This document shows positions 43,270 to 54,160 of a DNA stretch of 64,000 bases, piece after piece (the first letter of the stretch is position 1; each line of letters starts with the position of its first letter). The notes under the pieces were generated by a model, which was not told the DNA's origin, did not search any database, and was given only the letters and a program-made list of their open reading frames with translations. Position numbers and translations under genes: made by a program. Where the stretch lies: positions 62,001-126,000 of the forward strand of contig NZ_JACJKA010000005.1 of the NCBI RefSeq assembly GCF_016900355.1, read 5' to 3'. The stretch comes from Bacteroides mediterraneensis (GTDB taxonomy: Bacteria > Bacteroidota > Bacteroidia > Bacteroidales > Bacteroidaceae).

Positions 43270-44256
43270 TTAATTGAAATTGTTTCCAAAACGGCGCATT
43301 TGCAGGTTCAATCGCTGAAAATCTTTCGTGAGTTCCTGCAATATGGTCGCATAGAACTTTGCTGCACGCTCCTCTTCCGAACCGGGAGAAGCACTTTGCT
43401 GCGCCTTTGCAATCCAAGAATTAGCCTCCTCCATTTGTCCCTGTACCTCACAAGCCAACGCCATATTGAAGGCAGCCCGTGATTTCAGTCGTCCTTTTTT
43501 GGTGGAGTCATACAGATTCGTCCAAATGCGGCCGGCCTCCTGCCAATCGCCTCCCCGCAAACAAACCGCTGCATCCCGCATATCCGGATTTCCACCATCG
43601 AAATAGATTCTGTCAGCATTTTGCCAATGAGGCACTAACAGATTGACCAATGTATAGGCCGCATGGTTAGAGCCCTCATGCACTACATCGTAATCAGACA
43701 AAGTAGGCGTGAAATCCCACATCAGACTATCAACTTTCGACAACGTCATTACAGGCATCAGACGCGACGGTATATAAGCCCGTACCACGGGACGAACTTT
43801 CAAATCAAAGGCTGTCAACGGCACAAATCCTGGATAATAAATCTCTTTCTTTGCGGTCAAGATTTGTATCTGGTCTACAGAGAAAATCATATCAACTCCT
43901 AAAACCTGACTCAAGCTATCTACCACAGCCTGAGGAAGCAACTCTCCGCCCGTCCTTTCCTGGGTGAGTATCGAATCTGAAATGACAACCTGATTAAAAT
44001 ATCGGCTATCAGCCAATCCGCCAGCCAAGCCTTCTGCCAGCACCTTGCCATCCCCATCCAGTTTTCCCAACGTAAGCAACGTTTTTTTAGGAGAAGGAAT
44101 GGAAGGAGCATGATTGACAATAGCTACTGTGCGTACCTGCTCAGGAAAAGTGACGTCTGCCGGATGAAGCTGATCAAAAGAGAACGACTGCAAGCCTCCA
44201 CAAGAGACCAACATGGTCGCTGCCAGCACAATTCCAGCTATCATATATTTCTTCAT
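43270..44256 (-). CDS. Lipoprotein of the DUF6340-like type
   Basis: A 328-residue lipoprotein (lipobox TMLVSC, Cys19). N-terminal region SFDQLHPADVTFPEQVRTVAIVNHAP fits a Bacteroides family I recall as DUF6340. A C-terminal helical repeat (about 235-315: RAAFNMALACEVQGQMEEANSWIAKA) is TPR-like. Probably faces the periplasm or surface. Function unknown. Has its own promoter beyond the secA terminator. Confidence 0.7.
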   Translation of the reverse strand: MKKYMIAGIVLAATMLVSCGGLQSFSFDQLHPADVTFPEQVRTVAIVNHAPSIPSPKKTLLTLGKLDGDGKVLAEGLAGGLADSRYFNQVVISDSILTQERTGGELLPQAVVDSLSQVLGVDMIFSVDQIQILTAKKEIYYPGFVPLTAFDLKVRPVVRAYIPSRLMPVMTLSKVDSLMWDFTPTLSDYDVVHEGSNHAAYTLVNLLVPHWQNADRIYFDGGNPDMRDAAVCLRGGDWQEAGRIWTNLYDSTKKGRLKSRAAFNMALACEVQGQMEEANSWIAKAQQSASPGSEEERAAKFYATILQELTKDFQRLNLQMRRFGNNFN

Positions 44257-44281
44257 AATCTGTGACTTTTTTGTTTTGAAA

Positions 44282-44289
44282 CAAAAGTA
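44282..44289 (-). promoter_or_regulatory. Probable -7 element of the DUF6340-like gene
   Basis: TACTTTTG on the minus strand. It overlaps a dyad TTTTGTTT / AAACAAAA (44269-44286) that would cover the start site, a possible operator. Confidence 0.5.
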
Positions 44290-44293
44290 ATAA

Positions 44294-44377
44294 ATAAAAA
44301 AGACACGGATTCCATCGTTTTCACAGATTATTCTAAATTAAGAAATAAAAATCTGAAAAACGACAGAATACGTGTCT
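44294..44377 (-). terminator. Long terminator hairpin of secA
   Basis: Reading on the minus strand, GACACGTATTC...CGTTTTTCAGATT pairs with AATCTG..AAAACG..GAATCCGTGTC in three blocks (GACACG, GAAT-type and CGTTTT/AAAACG, CAGATT/AATCTG), and a T-run follows (AAAAAA at 44295-44300 on the plus strand). It lies just upstream of the next promoter. Confidence 0.75.
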
Positions 44378-44401
44378 ATCTAAGGGAATTCAAATGCTTA
44401 C

Positions 44402-47400
44402 TCAAGCATTCTTTCCATGACAGTTCTTGTATTTCAATCCGCTACCGCAAGGACATGGATCATTGCGACCTACGGTTTTTTCAGCCCGATAAGGTTCCTG
44501 TTTCTCTTCACGTGTATCCTGACCAGCTGCCTCGCTCTGAGCCGGATCGTTCAAATCCTGTTTTTCTTCGCGGTACTGCTGACGGGGAGCCTTAGGTTCG
44601 GGAGCAGCCTCACGCACCTGTTCGGGCTCCTGCACCGGAATCTGACCACGCATCAATACAGAAATCGTATTGTTGTTGATTTTGTTGACCATGTTGTCGA
44701 ACAAGTTCACAGACTCAAGTTTGAAAATCAACAGCGGATCTTTCTGTTCGTAGCTTGCGTTCTGTACAGAATGTTTCAATTCATCCAGTTCACGCAAGTT
44801 TTCTTTCCATGCATCGTCAATCGTATGCAACAAGATCGCTTTTTCGAATGCTTTCACAATTTCTTTTGATTCGCTTTCATAAGCCGCCTTCAGGTTAACA
44901 GAGATATTATACATCCGCTTGCCATCGGTAATCGGAATCATGATATTTTCATACATACGACCTTGTGCCTCGTATACCTGCTTGATAACCGGGTTGGCAA
45001 TCTGAGCCATACGTTCTGTTTTCCGTTTAAAGAGAGCCATCGCGTTCTGGAAAGTTTCTTCTGCCAGGTCGTCTTTCTTCTTGGAGCGGAAGTCTTCTTC
45101 TGAGAACGGAGTCTCCATAGCTAATACCTGCAGAATCTCCATCTTGGCATCTTCATAAGTAGGCTGCTGTACAGCATTGTAGCAACGGTCCCAAATCATG
45201 TCCACAATATCCATACCGATACGTTCACCCATCAAAGCGTGACGACGTTTGGTATATACTACCGTACGCTGCTTGTTCATCACGTCATCGTATTCGAGCA
45301 AACGCTTACGGATACCGAAGTTATTTTCTTCTACCTTCTTCTGGGCACGCTCGATAGAGTTGGAAATCATCTTGTGTTCAATCATCTCTCCTTCCTTGAA
45401 GCCGAGCTTATCCATGACTTTCGCAATACGGTCGGACGAGAACAAACGCATCAAGTCATCTTCCAATGACACGAAGAATACGGAAGATCCCGGGTCTCCC
45501 TGACGTCCGGCACGACCACGCAACTGACGGTCTACACGACGTGACTCGTGACGTTCCGTACCAATGATGGCCAAACCACCAGCGGCCTTCACTTCCGGAC
45601 TCAGCTTGATATCGGTACCACGACCGGCCATGTTGGTGGCAATGGTTACCGTAGAGCTCTGACCAGCTTTTGCTACAATTTCCGCTTCTTTTTGGTGCAG
45701 TTTCGCATTCAATACATTGTGCGGAATCTTACGCATGGTCAGCATCTTGCTCAACATTTCAGAGATTTCGACAGAAGTCGTACCTACCAGTACCGGACGA
45801 CCTGCCTGTACCATCTTCTCGATTTCCTCGATAACGGCTTTATATTTCTCACGTTTGGTTTTATAAACGCGGTCGTTCATATCAATACGGGCAATCGGAC
45901 GGTTTGTCGGAATTACCACGACATCCAATTTATAGATATCCCAGAACTCACCAGCTTCTGTTTCAGCCGTACCGGTCATACCCGACAGCTTGTGATACAT
46001 ACGGAAGTAGTTCTGCAAGGTAATGGTAGCAAATGTCTGAGTTGCGGCTTCCACCTTCACTCCTTCCTTCGCTTCCACAGCCTGATGCAGACCGTCGCTC
46101 CAACGACGACCCTCCATGATACGTCCGGTCTGTTCGTCCACAATCTTCACCTGACCGTCCATTACCACATAATCTGTATCTTTTTCGAACATAGTGTACG
46201 CCTTCAACAACTGATTGATGGTATGCACACGTTCAGCCTTAATCGCATAATTGGTCATCAACTCGTCTTTCTTAGCCAGACGTTCTTCATCCGAAAGACC
46301 TTTCTGATTTTCCAGTTCCGACAACTGAGCAGCGATATCCGGCAACACGAACAAGGTCGGGTCCTGTGAGTTACCTGTAATCAAATCAACACCCTTATCG
46401 GTCAAATCTACGCTCTTCAGTTTCTCATCAATCACGAAGTACAACGGTTCTACCGCTTCCGGCATACGCTTGTTGTTCTGCTCCATGTAGATTTCTTCCG
46501 TCTTCAGCATACCAGCCTTGATACCCGGTTCACTCAGGAACTTAATCAACGGCTTGTTCTTCGGCAATGCTTTGTGACTGCGGAATAAAGCCAAGAATCC
46601 AGCTTCCTGATCTTCTTTCTTGTCGGAAGCAATCAAACGCTTGGCATCAGCCAAGTATTGAGTAGCCAACTTACGCTGTGCTTCTACCAGACGTTCTACC
46701 AACGGGCGAAGCACTTCGAACAACTGCTGGTCGCCTTTGGGGACCGGACCTGAAATAATCAACGGCGTACGGGCATCATCAATCAATACAGAGTCGACCT
46801 CATCGACGATTGCATAATTATGTTTACGCTGTACCAAATCTCTCGGGGAAATCGCCATGTTGTCACGCAGATAGTCGAAACCGAATTCGTTGTTGGTACC
46901 GAATGTAATATCTGCCATATATGCACGACGACGCGCTTCAGAGTTAGGTTGATGCTTATCAATACAATCTACGCTCAAACCATGGAACATGTATAACGGG
47001 CCCATCCATTCAGAGTCACGCTTAGCCAAGTAATCGTTGACTGTCACCACATGTACTCCATTTCCTGTCAGCGCATTCAGGAATACCGGGAGAGTAGCCA
47101 CCAAGGTTTTACCTTCACCAGTCGCCATTTCGGCAATCTTACCCTGATGCAGAACCACACCACCAAACAACTGCACGTCGTAGTGAATCATGTTCCACGT
47201 CATTTCATTACCACCCGCTTTCCAATGATTCTTCCAGATGGCCTTATCGCCTTCAATGCGAACGAAGTCACGTCCCTGAGCCGCCAATTCACGGTCGAAA
47301 TCAGTAGCTGTCACTTCCAGTTCCTCATTTTCAGCCAAACGACGGGCTGTATCCTTTACAATCGCAAATGCTGTAGGGAGTACCTCATTCAGTGCTTTTT

Positions 47401-47698
47401 CATATTTTTCCAGCACCTCTTTCTCCAGCTTGTCAATCTGAGAGAAGATAGCTTCACGCTTTTCCAGGTCTGTATCCTCAATAGTGGCTTTCAAGTCCTC
47501 TATTTTCTTGTTTTCCTCTGCGGCAGAATCTTTGATATACTTCTTCAATTCTTCCGTTTTCGCACGAAGCTCATCATTTGTCAACTTGGAGATTTCCGGA
47601 TAAGCGGCTTTTACTTTTTCCACCCATGGCTGGATTTCTTTCATGTCACGAGTTGCCTTGTTTCCGAACAGCTTGCTTATAAATTCATTAAATCCCAT
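44402..47698 (-). CDS. secA: Preprotein translocase ATPase SecA
   Basis: Motor ATPase of the Sec pathway. The 1098-residue length exceeds E. coli SecA (901) because of insertions typical of Bacteroidota. Walker [19 protein letters not shown]-like [20 protein letters not shown], preprotein-binding region, [12 protein letters not shown] and [16 protein letters not shown] are all present. A low-complexity charged linker leads to the C-terminal zinc-binding tail [14 protein letters not shown]. Has its own promoter and a strong terminator, so it is monocistronic. Confidence 0.97.
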   Translation of the reverse strand: MGFNEFISKLFGNKATRDMKEIQPWVEKVKAAYPEISKLTNDELRAKTEELKKYIKDSAAEENKKIEDLKATIEDTDLEKREAIFSQIDKLEKEVLEKYEKALNEVLPTAFAIVKDTARRLAENEELEVTATDFDRELAAQGRDFVRIEGDKAIWKNHWKAGGNEMTWNMIHYDVQLFGGVVLHQGKIAEMATGEGKTLVATLPVFLNALTGNGVHVVTVNDYLAKRDSEWMGPLYMFHGLSVDCIDKHQPNSEARRRAYMADITFGTNNEFGFDYLRDNMAISPRDLVQRKHNYAIVDEVDSVLIDDARTPLIISGPVPKGDQQLFEVLRPLVERLVEAQRKLATQYLADAKRLIASDKKEDQEAGFLALFRSHKALPKNKPLIKFLSEPGIKAGMLKTEEIYMEQNNKRMPEAVEPLYFVIDEKLKSVDLTDKGVDLITGNSQDPTLFVLPDIAAQLSELENQKGLSDEERLAKKDELMTNYAIKAERVHTINQLLKAYTMFEKDTDYVVMDGQVKIVDEQTGRIMEGRRWSDGLHQAVEAKEGVKVEAATQTFATITLQNYFRMYHKLSGMTGTAETEAGEFWDIYKLDVVVIPTNRPIARIDMNDRVYKTKREKYKAVIEEIEKMVQAGRPVLVGTTSVEISEMLSKMLTMRKIPHNVLNAKLHQKEAEIVAKAGQSSTVTIATNMAGRGTDIKLSPEVKAAGGLAIIGTERHESRRVDRQLRGRAGRQGDPGSSVFFVSLEDDLMRLFSSDRIAKVMDKLGFKEGEMIEHKMISNSIERAQKKVEENNFGIRKRLLEYDDVMNKQRTVVYTKRRHALMGERIGMDIVDMIWDRCYNAVQQPTYEDAKMEILQVLAMETPFSEEDFRSKKKDDLAEETFQNAMALFKRKTERMAQIANPVIKQVYEAQGRMYENIMIPITDGKRMYNISVNLKAAYESESKEIVKAFEKAILLHTIDDAWKENLRELDELKHSVQNASYEQKDPLLIFKLESVNLFDNMVNKINNNTISVLMRGQIPVQEPEQVREAAPEPKAPRQQYREEKQDLNDPAQSEAAGQDTREEKQEPYRAEKTVGRNDPCPCGSGLKYKNCHGKNA

Positions 47699-47751
47699 TA
47701 TATATATTTCTTTTTATTATTTACTAATTAAAATTTTTGGTCTCACCGGTG

Positions 47752-47759
47752 CAAAGATA
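47752..47759 (-). promoter_or_regulatory. Probable -7 element of secA
   Basis: TATCTTTG on the minus strand, full match to TAnnTTTG, 53 nt before the secA start. Confidence 0.65.
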
Positions 47760-47797
47760 ACCAAATTGTGAATTATCTTTCCGTTCTGTCACAATAT

Positions 47798-49381
47798 TTA
47801 TTTACGAATATTAAGCATTGGAGCATCGGAACAGGCATTAGGAGCCCGTATACGCATGAAATGAGCTAATGTAGGAACTATCGAAGTGATTTTCACCGGC
47901 GAATATAATTTTTCCGGCTTTACATCAAATCCCATCAAAACTAAAGGAGCTGTGGCACAAGCTGCCCGCATCACCTCTACTTTCTGAGAATATTCATTCA
48001 CAACCGACCAGCCCGGCATTACTTCCACATAGATATCTCCCGAACAATTCGGATTGTAAGTATTACGAATCTTATCTATTTTCGGAGTCCAAGCCCCTAA
48101 TAGCAGGCGCTGCGCCGAGTACGCATTCTGTACGCCACTCATCTGCACAATAAACTCCGCCGAACGTGACATCACCTCCACCAGGTTCAGTTTCCGTTCT
48201 TCTATCAGCTTATGATTCAGATAAATCTGCCGGTCATAATAAGTTTCTACATATTGTCCCTGACCATAAATGGCCATCAGATACATATTCAACAGAGCCG
48301 CGCAACGCTTGATATGAAATTCTCCACCGGGAATCTTATATTTCTCAGGATCTACCGGATCCGGATCTGTATATCCTGTGGAGGTAATGAAAAACAACGT
48401 ATTACGCAACCCTACCTTACGGTCTATCAAATCGAGTAAATCACCCAGGCTATTGTCCAGACGGACATACATATCCTGGATTTCCATTGCATATTCTGTG
48501 GTAGGTTTATGGTCATAATTACCTGCATAGTATGATAAGGTAAGTAAATCTGGAGCCGCATCCTGTCCCATCTGTGTACTGTTCAAACAAACATTTACCA
48601 GACGGTTCACCTCATCATTCACATACGGACTCGTTTTAAACTTCTTATATTTATCCAGACGTTCGTCTGAGAAGTTATGTTTAAAACTTAATTGTTTGGT
48701 CTCTGTAGTTACGTACTGATACGAAGTAACTGGAAGATAAGGAAGCCACTCAAGACTGTTGATACGAAAATCAAGTCCCTCCTTGTCATTATAATTGCTC
48801 ACCCACTCCGGACAATCTCCATAATAAGTTGTACCAGCCCATTTTCCTGTTTCATCATTCAACCAGAAGGCTCCGTCGGCCGCATGTCCTGCTGCCAAAA
48901 TAGCCATTTCGCGCGTCGGTGCAATGGAATAGACTTCTGCCTGCCCTTGAGTGGCCACCTTCAATTCATCAGAAAGCGTGGAACAATGCAACAATTTTGC
49001 GGATGAACTTTCTGACGTATAGACGCCCATAAAACTCTGGTCGTCTACCGATTTTATAATCCGTAAAGAATTGCGATCCATCCATCGGTTCGCAGGAATC
49101 CCATTATAATAAGGTGTAGTTCCTGTATAAATAGATGCCGTGGCTGAAGAGCGGTCTACATTAATGAAATCATATTCTGCATTTGTATAGATACGACCTT
49201 CCTTGAGCAGACGTTTAAATCCTCTTTCTCCATACAGTGCAGAAAAAGCCTCAATATAATCTGCCCGCAATTGATCGATTGTCAAGCCCACCACCAATCG
49301 CGGAACGGGAGCAGAAGACTGAGATTGAATGCCGGTAATAACAAATACCGTCAATAAAGATGTCAGTATGCGTTCTTTCAT
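47798..49381 (-). CDS. Alkaline phosphatase (PafA)-family protein with a degenerate active site
   Basis: A 527-residue exported protein (signal peptide about 1-20) with the overall PafA-like plan: VVGLTIDQLRADY (Asp36), ATASIYTGTTPYYNGI, AILAAGHAADGAFWLNDETGKW, and KIPGGEFHIKRCAALLNMYLM. By eye against the PafA active site, the nucleophile Thr position is Arg77, the Lys and Arg of the phosphate site are Thr156 and Glu158, one metal Asp is Gly287, and the TADHG metal motif is TSTGY (333-337). Activity is therefore doubtful. Overlaps the stop of the DUF4105 gene by one base, so the two are coupled. Confidence 0.75.
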   Translation of the reverse strand: MKERILTSLLTVFVITGIQSQSSAPVPRLVVGLTIDQLRADYIEAFSALYGERGFKRLLKEGRIYTNAEYDFINVDRSSATASIYTGTTPYYNGIPANRWMDRNSLRIIKSVDDQSFMGVYTSESSSAKLLHCSTLSDELKVATQGQAEVYSIAPTREMAILAAGHAADGAFWLNDETGKWAGTTYYGDCPEWVSNYNDKEGLDFRINSLEWLPYLPVTSYQYVTTETKQLSFKHNFSDERLDKYKKFKTSPYVNDEVNRLVNVCLNSTQMGQDAAPDLLTLSYYAGNYDHKPTTEYAMEIQDMYVRLDNSLGDLLDLIDRKVGLRNTLFFITSTGYTDPDPVDPEKYKIPGGEFHIKRCAALLNMYLMAIYGQGQYVETYYDRQIYLNHKLIEERKLNLVEVMSRSAEFIVQMSGVQNAYSAQRLLLGAWTPKIDKIRNTYNPNCSGDIYVEVMPGWSVVNEYSQKVEVMRAACATAPLVLMGFDVKPEKLYSPVKITSIVPTLAHFMRIRAPNACSDAPMLNIRK

Positions 49382-50589
49382 TATTTCTTATTCAATACTA
49401 ATACATGGCTTGCAGCATTTACCAACAAACCGAGTGCCAAAGGTAACACTGTTAAATTAAATTTTTGCGGCAAAAGCAGGATTAACAGCATAAAAAGTGT
49501 TAAATACACCATATTCACCAAATGATACAGGTCCTTTTTATGTTTTATGTCAAGATAAATCATAAACGGAAGATAAAATAAAGGAATCGGATTGAACAAT
49601 ATCAAGAGCCAATTGGACCCTACAGTTGGATGAGAAGAAACAAAAAACAAGAAAGCAATAATACACCCCGCTATCCCTTGTGCAGCGTACAGAATCACGT
49701 CCCATCCCCAGAACACGCGTTTCTTTTTCCACTGCCAGAAACCAATCAATACATTTAAAAGCAAGAACAACGAGCCCGCCCCCATTGGTGTCAGAGCAAA
49801 AGCCGGTTCAACTTCCGGGGCCACATCTACAATCTTCTCTTCCCGCAACACCAGCGGACGAGTCTTTCCATCCGCCCCCTGAATATAGGCTTCACCGGCA
49901 AAACGACGCATATAAAAAGGAGCAAACATCTGCCCTCTGTTATCAATAGGCGCATCGGCCTCTGCTCCGAGACAGAGGTCAATGCCGAACTCATCCCATG
50001 GAGAATGTGCGGTAAATTCATGTACAATCCCTCTGAAAGACTTGTCACTCTCCCCCGACGGATATATCACTTTCCCTTGGATACTCTTTTCTATTTGGTC
50101 ACGCGCACGAGTCGTACAATTATCATAGAAATAATTATAACGATAAGTTCTGTTTTCCGGGAGGTAGTTCTCTTGAAGCAACCCCAATAAAGTTTGCTTT
50201 TCGGACGAAGTCAGATTCAAGACCTGCTGGTAAACAGAAGAACCACGCAATGCATATTCCGATTCAAAATAAGGATAAGGCATAATTCCCAGTTGGTAGT
50301 CAGTTTCTCCCTTTACAAAACGATATATAAAATGAGGAGTATTAAAGCTGAACATGCCATAATTAAAAACCAAATCTATTCCCCGAGAAAAATTCTGGTA
50401 ACGAATAGCCGTATGACCGAAAAGTTCATAAATTTCATTACCAGGAGCACACGTCAACAAACTAAACTGAATGCTATCATTCTGGAAAGTCGACTCTGCA
50501 TCCGACCGGATGTCACTATAAGTCTCCACAGGGAATACCAGCTGAATCATCCCTACAATCCATAAAAGAACTATCCACTTCCGTTTCAT
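49381..50589 (-). CDS. DUF4105 (Lnb-like) membrane protein
   Basis: A 402-residue protein with an N-terminal signal/TM segment, a periplasmic thiol-hydrolase-like domain (about 40-240) with His59 in ELFGHTAIR and Cys158 in YDNCTTRARD, and a C-terminal membrane domain with about four helices (from residue 255). DUF4105 proteins have recently been linked to lipoprotein N-acylation (Lnb); I recall this but cannot verify it here. Co-transcribed with the phosphatase-like gene; lies near secA. Confidence 0.8.
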   Translation of the reverse strand: MKRKWIVLLWIVGMIQLVFPVETYSDIRSDAESTFQNDSIQFSLLTCAPGNEIYELFGHTAIRYQNFSRGIDLVFNYGMFSFNTPHFIYRFVKGETDYQLGIMPYPYFESEYALRGSSVYQQVLNLTSSEKQTLLGLLQENYLPENRTYRYNYFYDNCTTRARDQIEKSIQGKVIYPSGESDKSFRGIVHEFTAHSPWDEFGIDLCLGAEADAPIDNRGQMFAPFYMRRFAGEAYIQGADGKTRPLVLREEKIVDVAPEVEPAFALTPMGAGSLFLLLNVLIGFWQWKKKRVFWGWDVILYAAQGIAGCIIAFLFFVSSHPTVGSNWLLILFNPIPLFYLPFMIYLDIKHKKDLYHLVNMVYLTLFMLLILLLPQKFNLTVLPLALGLLVNAASHVLVLNKK

Positions 50590-50664
50590 AATTTAATATA
50601 CTTATCAGACCTCAAATTCATCTTTCTGAAATCTGAATAATCCATAATATTCTTTTTTCGCATG

Positions 50665-50672
50665 CAAAAATA
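50665..50672 (-). promoter_or_regulatory. Probable -7 element of the DUF4105 unit
   Basis: TATTTTTG on the minus strand matches TAnnTTTG, in the divergent gap shared with coaX, 75 nt before the start codon. Confidence 0.5.
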
Positions 50673-50769
50673 CATGGATTCTCACATAACCGCGAAATAA
50701 ATAATCAGTTTTATTGAGGTACATATCCAAATTTTATCTTACTTTGCAAGCAAAACAAAGCAAACAAAG

Positions 50770-51495
50770 GTGAATTTAGTAATTGATATTGGCAATACTG
50801 TTGCAAAACTGGCAGTGTTCGAAGGCGATAAAGTGGTGGAAGTTTTACGAGGATCGAACCATTCGCTGGACTGGCTGTCAATGCTATGCAACAAATATCC
50901 AATCGAAAGAGGGATTATCGCATCAGTCATCACACTGAGCAACACTATACGACGACAATTGGCCGGAGTTCCGTTTGACGTCATCGAACTGAACCATCAA
51001 ACCCCTATTCCTATCCGGAACTTATACAAGACCCCCGAAACACTTGGGATGGACCGACTTGCAGCCGTAGTAGGCGCAAATTACCTTGCCCCCGGAAAGA
51101 ACCTGTTGGTTGTAGATGCCGGAACAGCGCTCACATACGAATTTATTGATGCAGAAGGTAACTACTGGGGAGGGAATATCTCACCGGGCATGTATACTCG
51201 CTTCAAGACACTAAATGCCTGCTGCGACAAACTTCCTTTAATAGAAAGTAAAGGGGAAACACCAGAATTCGGATTCGACACAGAAACAGCTATCCGAGCC
51301 GGAGTCATTCGAGGAATTGAATTTGAGATTATCGGTTATATCACCCTACTGCAGAAGAAATATCCTGACCTTTTGGTTTTTTTAACTGGAGGAGATAAAT
51401 TTTCTTTTGATACCAATTTAAAAAGTATCATCTTTGCAGATAGATTTTTAGTATTGAAAGGTTTAAACAGAATATTGAATTATAATGTTAAGTAA
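50770..51495 (+). CDS. coaX: Type III pantothenate kinase
   Basis: Phosphorylates pantothenate, the first step of CoA synthesis. It has 241 residues from a GTG start. Phosphate-binding DIGNT at residues 6-10, [27 protein letters not shown] with catalytic Asp, [15 protein letters not shown] and LTGGD are the family motifs. It overlaps the next gene by 11 nt, opening a run of envelope genes on the plus strand. A candidate promoter TTACTTTG lies at 50742-50749, with an imperfect -7 spacing. Confidence 0.93.
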   Translation: MNLVIDIGNTVAKLAVFEGDKVVEVLRGSNHSLDWLSMLCNKYPIERGIIASVITLSNTIRRQLAGVPFDVIELNHQTPIPIRNLYKTPETLGMDRLAAVVGANYLAPGKNLLVVDAGTALTYEFIDAEGNYWGGNISPGMYTRFKTLNACCDKLPLIESKGETPEFGFDTETAIRAGVIRGIEFEIIGYITLLQKKYPDLLVFLTGGDKFSFDTNLKSIIFADRFLVLKGLNRILNYNVK

Positions 51496-52756
51496 AAAGA
51501 TACTTGTTGGTTCATGTTTTATAGCAAGTGCTACGATTGCGAGTGCACAGATAAGCACAAACTCACCTTACACGCGTTATGGATTAGGAGACATGTTTGA
51601 CCAGAGCTTCACAAACAATGCGGCTATGGGAGGTGTAGGCTATGCACTCCGCACAAACGAACACATAAACGCAATGAATCCAGCATCTTATACGGCGGTA
51701 GACTCTCTTTCCTTTATTTTTGATGCAGGTATGTCACTAAAAAGCTCGAATTTCCAGGAAGGACAATATAAATCAAACGCGAAAAATGCAAGTTTTGACT
51801 ATATCGGCATGCAGTTCAGACTTCATCCCCGCTTGGGTATGACCATTGGATATACTCCATTTTCTACTGTCGGATACAACTTTACCCGAACCAAACCGAT
51901 AGATAACAGCAGCGATGTTACCATTTCCAACAACTTTTATGGCGACGGAGGCTTGCAGCAGATCTTTGGAGGACTGGGTTTCAAGGTGTTTGACCACTTG
52001 TCTATTGGCGCCAACATCGGCTATCTGTATGGAAAACTTCAATATCAGACTACAGCCACCCTTAGTAACGGAGGAGACCAGACCATTACCTACAACACCG
52101 TATCGGTAAGCACTTATCATGCAAGTTTCGGTCTTCAGTATACTCAACCTATCAATAAAACAGATGAAATCACACTGGGATTGACCTATAACTTAGGGCA
52201 CGTGCTCAACAGCCATGACACCCAAGGTACACAAATCACAAATGGCAGCAACTATTCTGTCGTGAATGAACAGAGAATAGATGATTCTTATGGAACTCCT
52301 CATACCTACGGGGCCGGATTAGCTTGGAAACACCAAAAGAATCTGACTGTAGAAGCAGACTATACCCTGCAGAAATGGAGCGGAGTAAAATATAATAACC
52401 GCACTGATTTATATCAGGACCGTACAAAAGTAGCAGTGGGAGCTGAATACCTGCCCAAAGAATACGGAAGAAACTATCTCAGCCGTATACGCTATCGAGT
52501 AGGTGCCTATTATGCCAACTCTAATCTCCAGATTCCAATCGGACAGAATATGGTAAAAGGACCAGATGAATACGGAGTTAGTTTCGGATTCGGACTACCG
52601 TTGAGACTTTACCAGCGGAACAGCGTGTTAAGCATCACTGGCCAATATGTCCATGCAAAACCATCAACGAGCAACATGCTATCCGAAAACCGGTTTGTCT
52701 TAAAAATAGGTCTGACCTTCAATGAACACTGGTTCATGAAGTGGAGAGTTAATTAA
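51485..52756 (+). CDS. Outer-membrane beta-barrel protein of unknown substrate
   Basis: A 423-residue exported protein with signal peptide (cleavage likely after ASA, residue 20). The segment [32 protein letters not shown] and [22 protein letters not shown] resemble FadL/OmpP1-like N-terminal regions. Alternating aromatic strands follow, to the final [18 protein letters not shown]. Frequently found between coaX and a TPR protein in Bacteroides; role not known to me. Confidence 0.75.
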   Translation: MLSKKILVGSCFIASATIASAQISTNSPYTRYGLGDMFDQSFTNNAAMGGVGYALRTNEHINAMNPASYTAVDSLSFIFDAGMSLKSSNFQEGQYKSNAKNASFDYIGMQFRLHPRLGMTIGYTPFSTVGYNFTRTKPIDNSSDVTISNNFYGDGGLQQIFGGLGFKVFDHLSIGANIGYLYGKLQYQTTATLSNGGDQTITYNTVSVSTYHASFGLQYTQPINKTDEITLGLTYNLGHVLNSHDTQGTQITNGSNYSVVNEQRIDDSYGTPHTYGAGLAWKHQKNLTVEADYTLQKWSGVKYNNRTDLYQDRTKVAVGAEYLPKEYGRNYLSRIRYRVGAYYANSNLQIPIGQNMVKGPDEYGVSFGFGLPLRLYQRNSVLSITGQYVHAKPSTSNMLSENRFVLKIGLTFNEHWFMKWRVN

Positions 52757-52795
52757 TATGAGAATAAACACAATGAACAACTAATCTTACATACG

Positions 52796-54157
52796 ATGAA
52801 AATGAAAATGTTTACAATGCTGTGTGCTTTATCTTTAAGTGCTACAGCAACTTTCGCTCAAAAAGGAGTGGAAGACGGTTCTCGTTTTGGACACGGAGAA
52901 GACAGTCTCCGCTGTTTGCAAAACATCAGTATTTACAGTGAGTATGTAAAAACTGACAACTATGTGGACGCATACAAGCCTTGGATGGCTGTATTTACTG
53001 AAGCACCTTTGGCTCAAGTAAGTACTTACACAAACGGTGCAAAAATCCTACGTGCATTGATTGCCAGTTCAAAAGATGCTGCACAACAGAAGAAGTATCT
53101 GGATGAATTGATGGCCGTTCATGACCAGCGAATCAAATACCTTGACGGATTGAATCAACTGGTAAAAACTCCGACCACTAAAGGTTCCATCCTCGGAATG
53201 AAAGCTCACGACTACATCATGTTCTCTGGATCAAACATTGATGTGAATAAGGCTTATGAAATGACTAAAGAAGCCGTAGACTTGGAAAAATCTGCTTCCG
53301 ATTATTTCATGTTCCAAGATTTGATGGATATGTCCTCTCGTAAATTGAAGACAGATGACACCCACAAGGAACAGTTCATTCAAGATTACCTGACGACTTC
53401 TGGCTATGCAGAAGAAGCATTGAAAGCAGCCACTAAAGAAAGAGACAAAAAATTGCTGAAAACAGCCAAAAACAATGTAGATGCATACTTCATCAACAGT
53501 GGTGCGGCAAGCTGCGAAAACCTGCAGGCTATCTATGGTCCGAAAGTAAGCCAGAACAAAACCAATCTGGAATACTTGAAACAGGTAATCAATGTAATGC
53601 AAATGCTGAAATGTACAGACGAAGAAGCTTACTTTATTGCTTCAGAAGCTGCTCATGCCATTGAACCGACTGCTGCCACAGCAGCTGGATGTGCTTACAT
53701 GTACTACAAGAAAGGCGACATGGCCAAAAGTGTGGACTACTTTGACCAAGCTATCGAACTCGAACAGGATGCAGACAAGAAAGCAGACTATGCCTATAGT
53801 GCAGCCGTAGTATTGTTCAGCAAGAAACAGCTGAGCAAGGCAAAACAATATGCCAACAAAGCACTTTCTTTCAATAGCAAATATGGAAAAGCTTACATTT
53901 TGATTGCACAGATGTACGCATCAAGCCCGAACTGGAGTGACGAAGCTGCATTGAACAAATGTACTTATTTCGCTGCCATCGATAAACTGCAGCGTGCAAA
54001 AAGCGTAGATCCAAGTGTAGCTGAAGAAGCTCAAAAGCTGATCAATACGTATGCCGGACATACTCCGAAAGATGAAGACCTCTTCTTCTTAGGATTGAAA
54101 AAAGGTAACTCTGTCACAATCGGTGGATGGATTGGCGAAACAACAACCATCAGATAA
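52796..54157 (+). CDS. Exported TPR protein
   Basis: A 453-residue protein with signal peptide (about 1-21, ending TFAQ). Mostly helical. TPR-like units are clearest at about 295-385 (GCAYMYYKKGDMAKSVDYFDQAIEL, AYSAAVVLFSKKQLSKAKQYANKAL, AYILIAQMYAS). Ends with GLKKGNSVTIGGWIGETTTIR. Sits 3 nt upstream of lptC and after a beta-barrel gene, so a role in envelope assembly is likely but unproven. Confidence 0.78.
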   Translation: MKMKMFTMLCALSLSATATFAQKGVEDGSRFGHGEDSLRCLQNISIYSEYVKTDNYVDAYKPWMAVFTEAPLAQVSTYTNGAKILRALIASSKDAAQQKKYLDELMAVHDQRIKYLDGLNQLVKTPTTKGSILGMKAHDYIMFSGSNIDVNKAYEMTKEAVDLEKSASDYFMFQDLMDMSSRKLKTDDTHKEQFIQDYLTTSGYAEEALKAATKERDKKLLKTAKNNVDAYFINSGAASCENLQAIYGPKVSQNKTNLEYLKQVINVMQMLKCTDEEAYFIASEAAHAIEPTAATAAGCAYMYYKKGDMAKSVDYFDQAIELEQDADKKADYAYSAAVVLFSKKQLSKAKQYANKALSFNSKYGKAYILIAQMYASSPNWSDEAALNKCTYFAAIDKLQRAKSVDPSVAEEAQKLINTYAGHTPKDEDLFFLGLKKGNSVTIGGWIGETTTIR

Positions 54158-54160
54158 TAT

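Noticed and set aside
45548-46369. 273-codon open frame antisense to secA
   Set aside because: Lies wholly inside the conserved SecA ATPase region; the product has no recognisable feature. Shadow frame.
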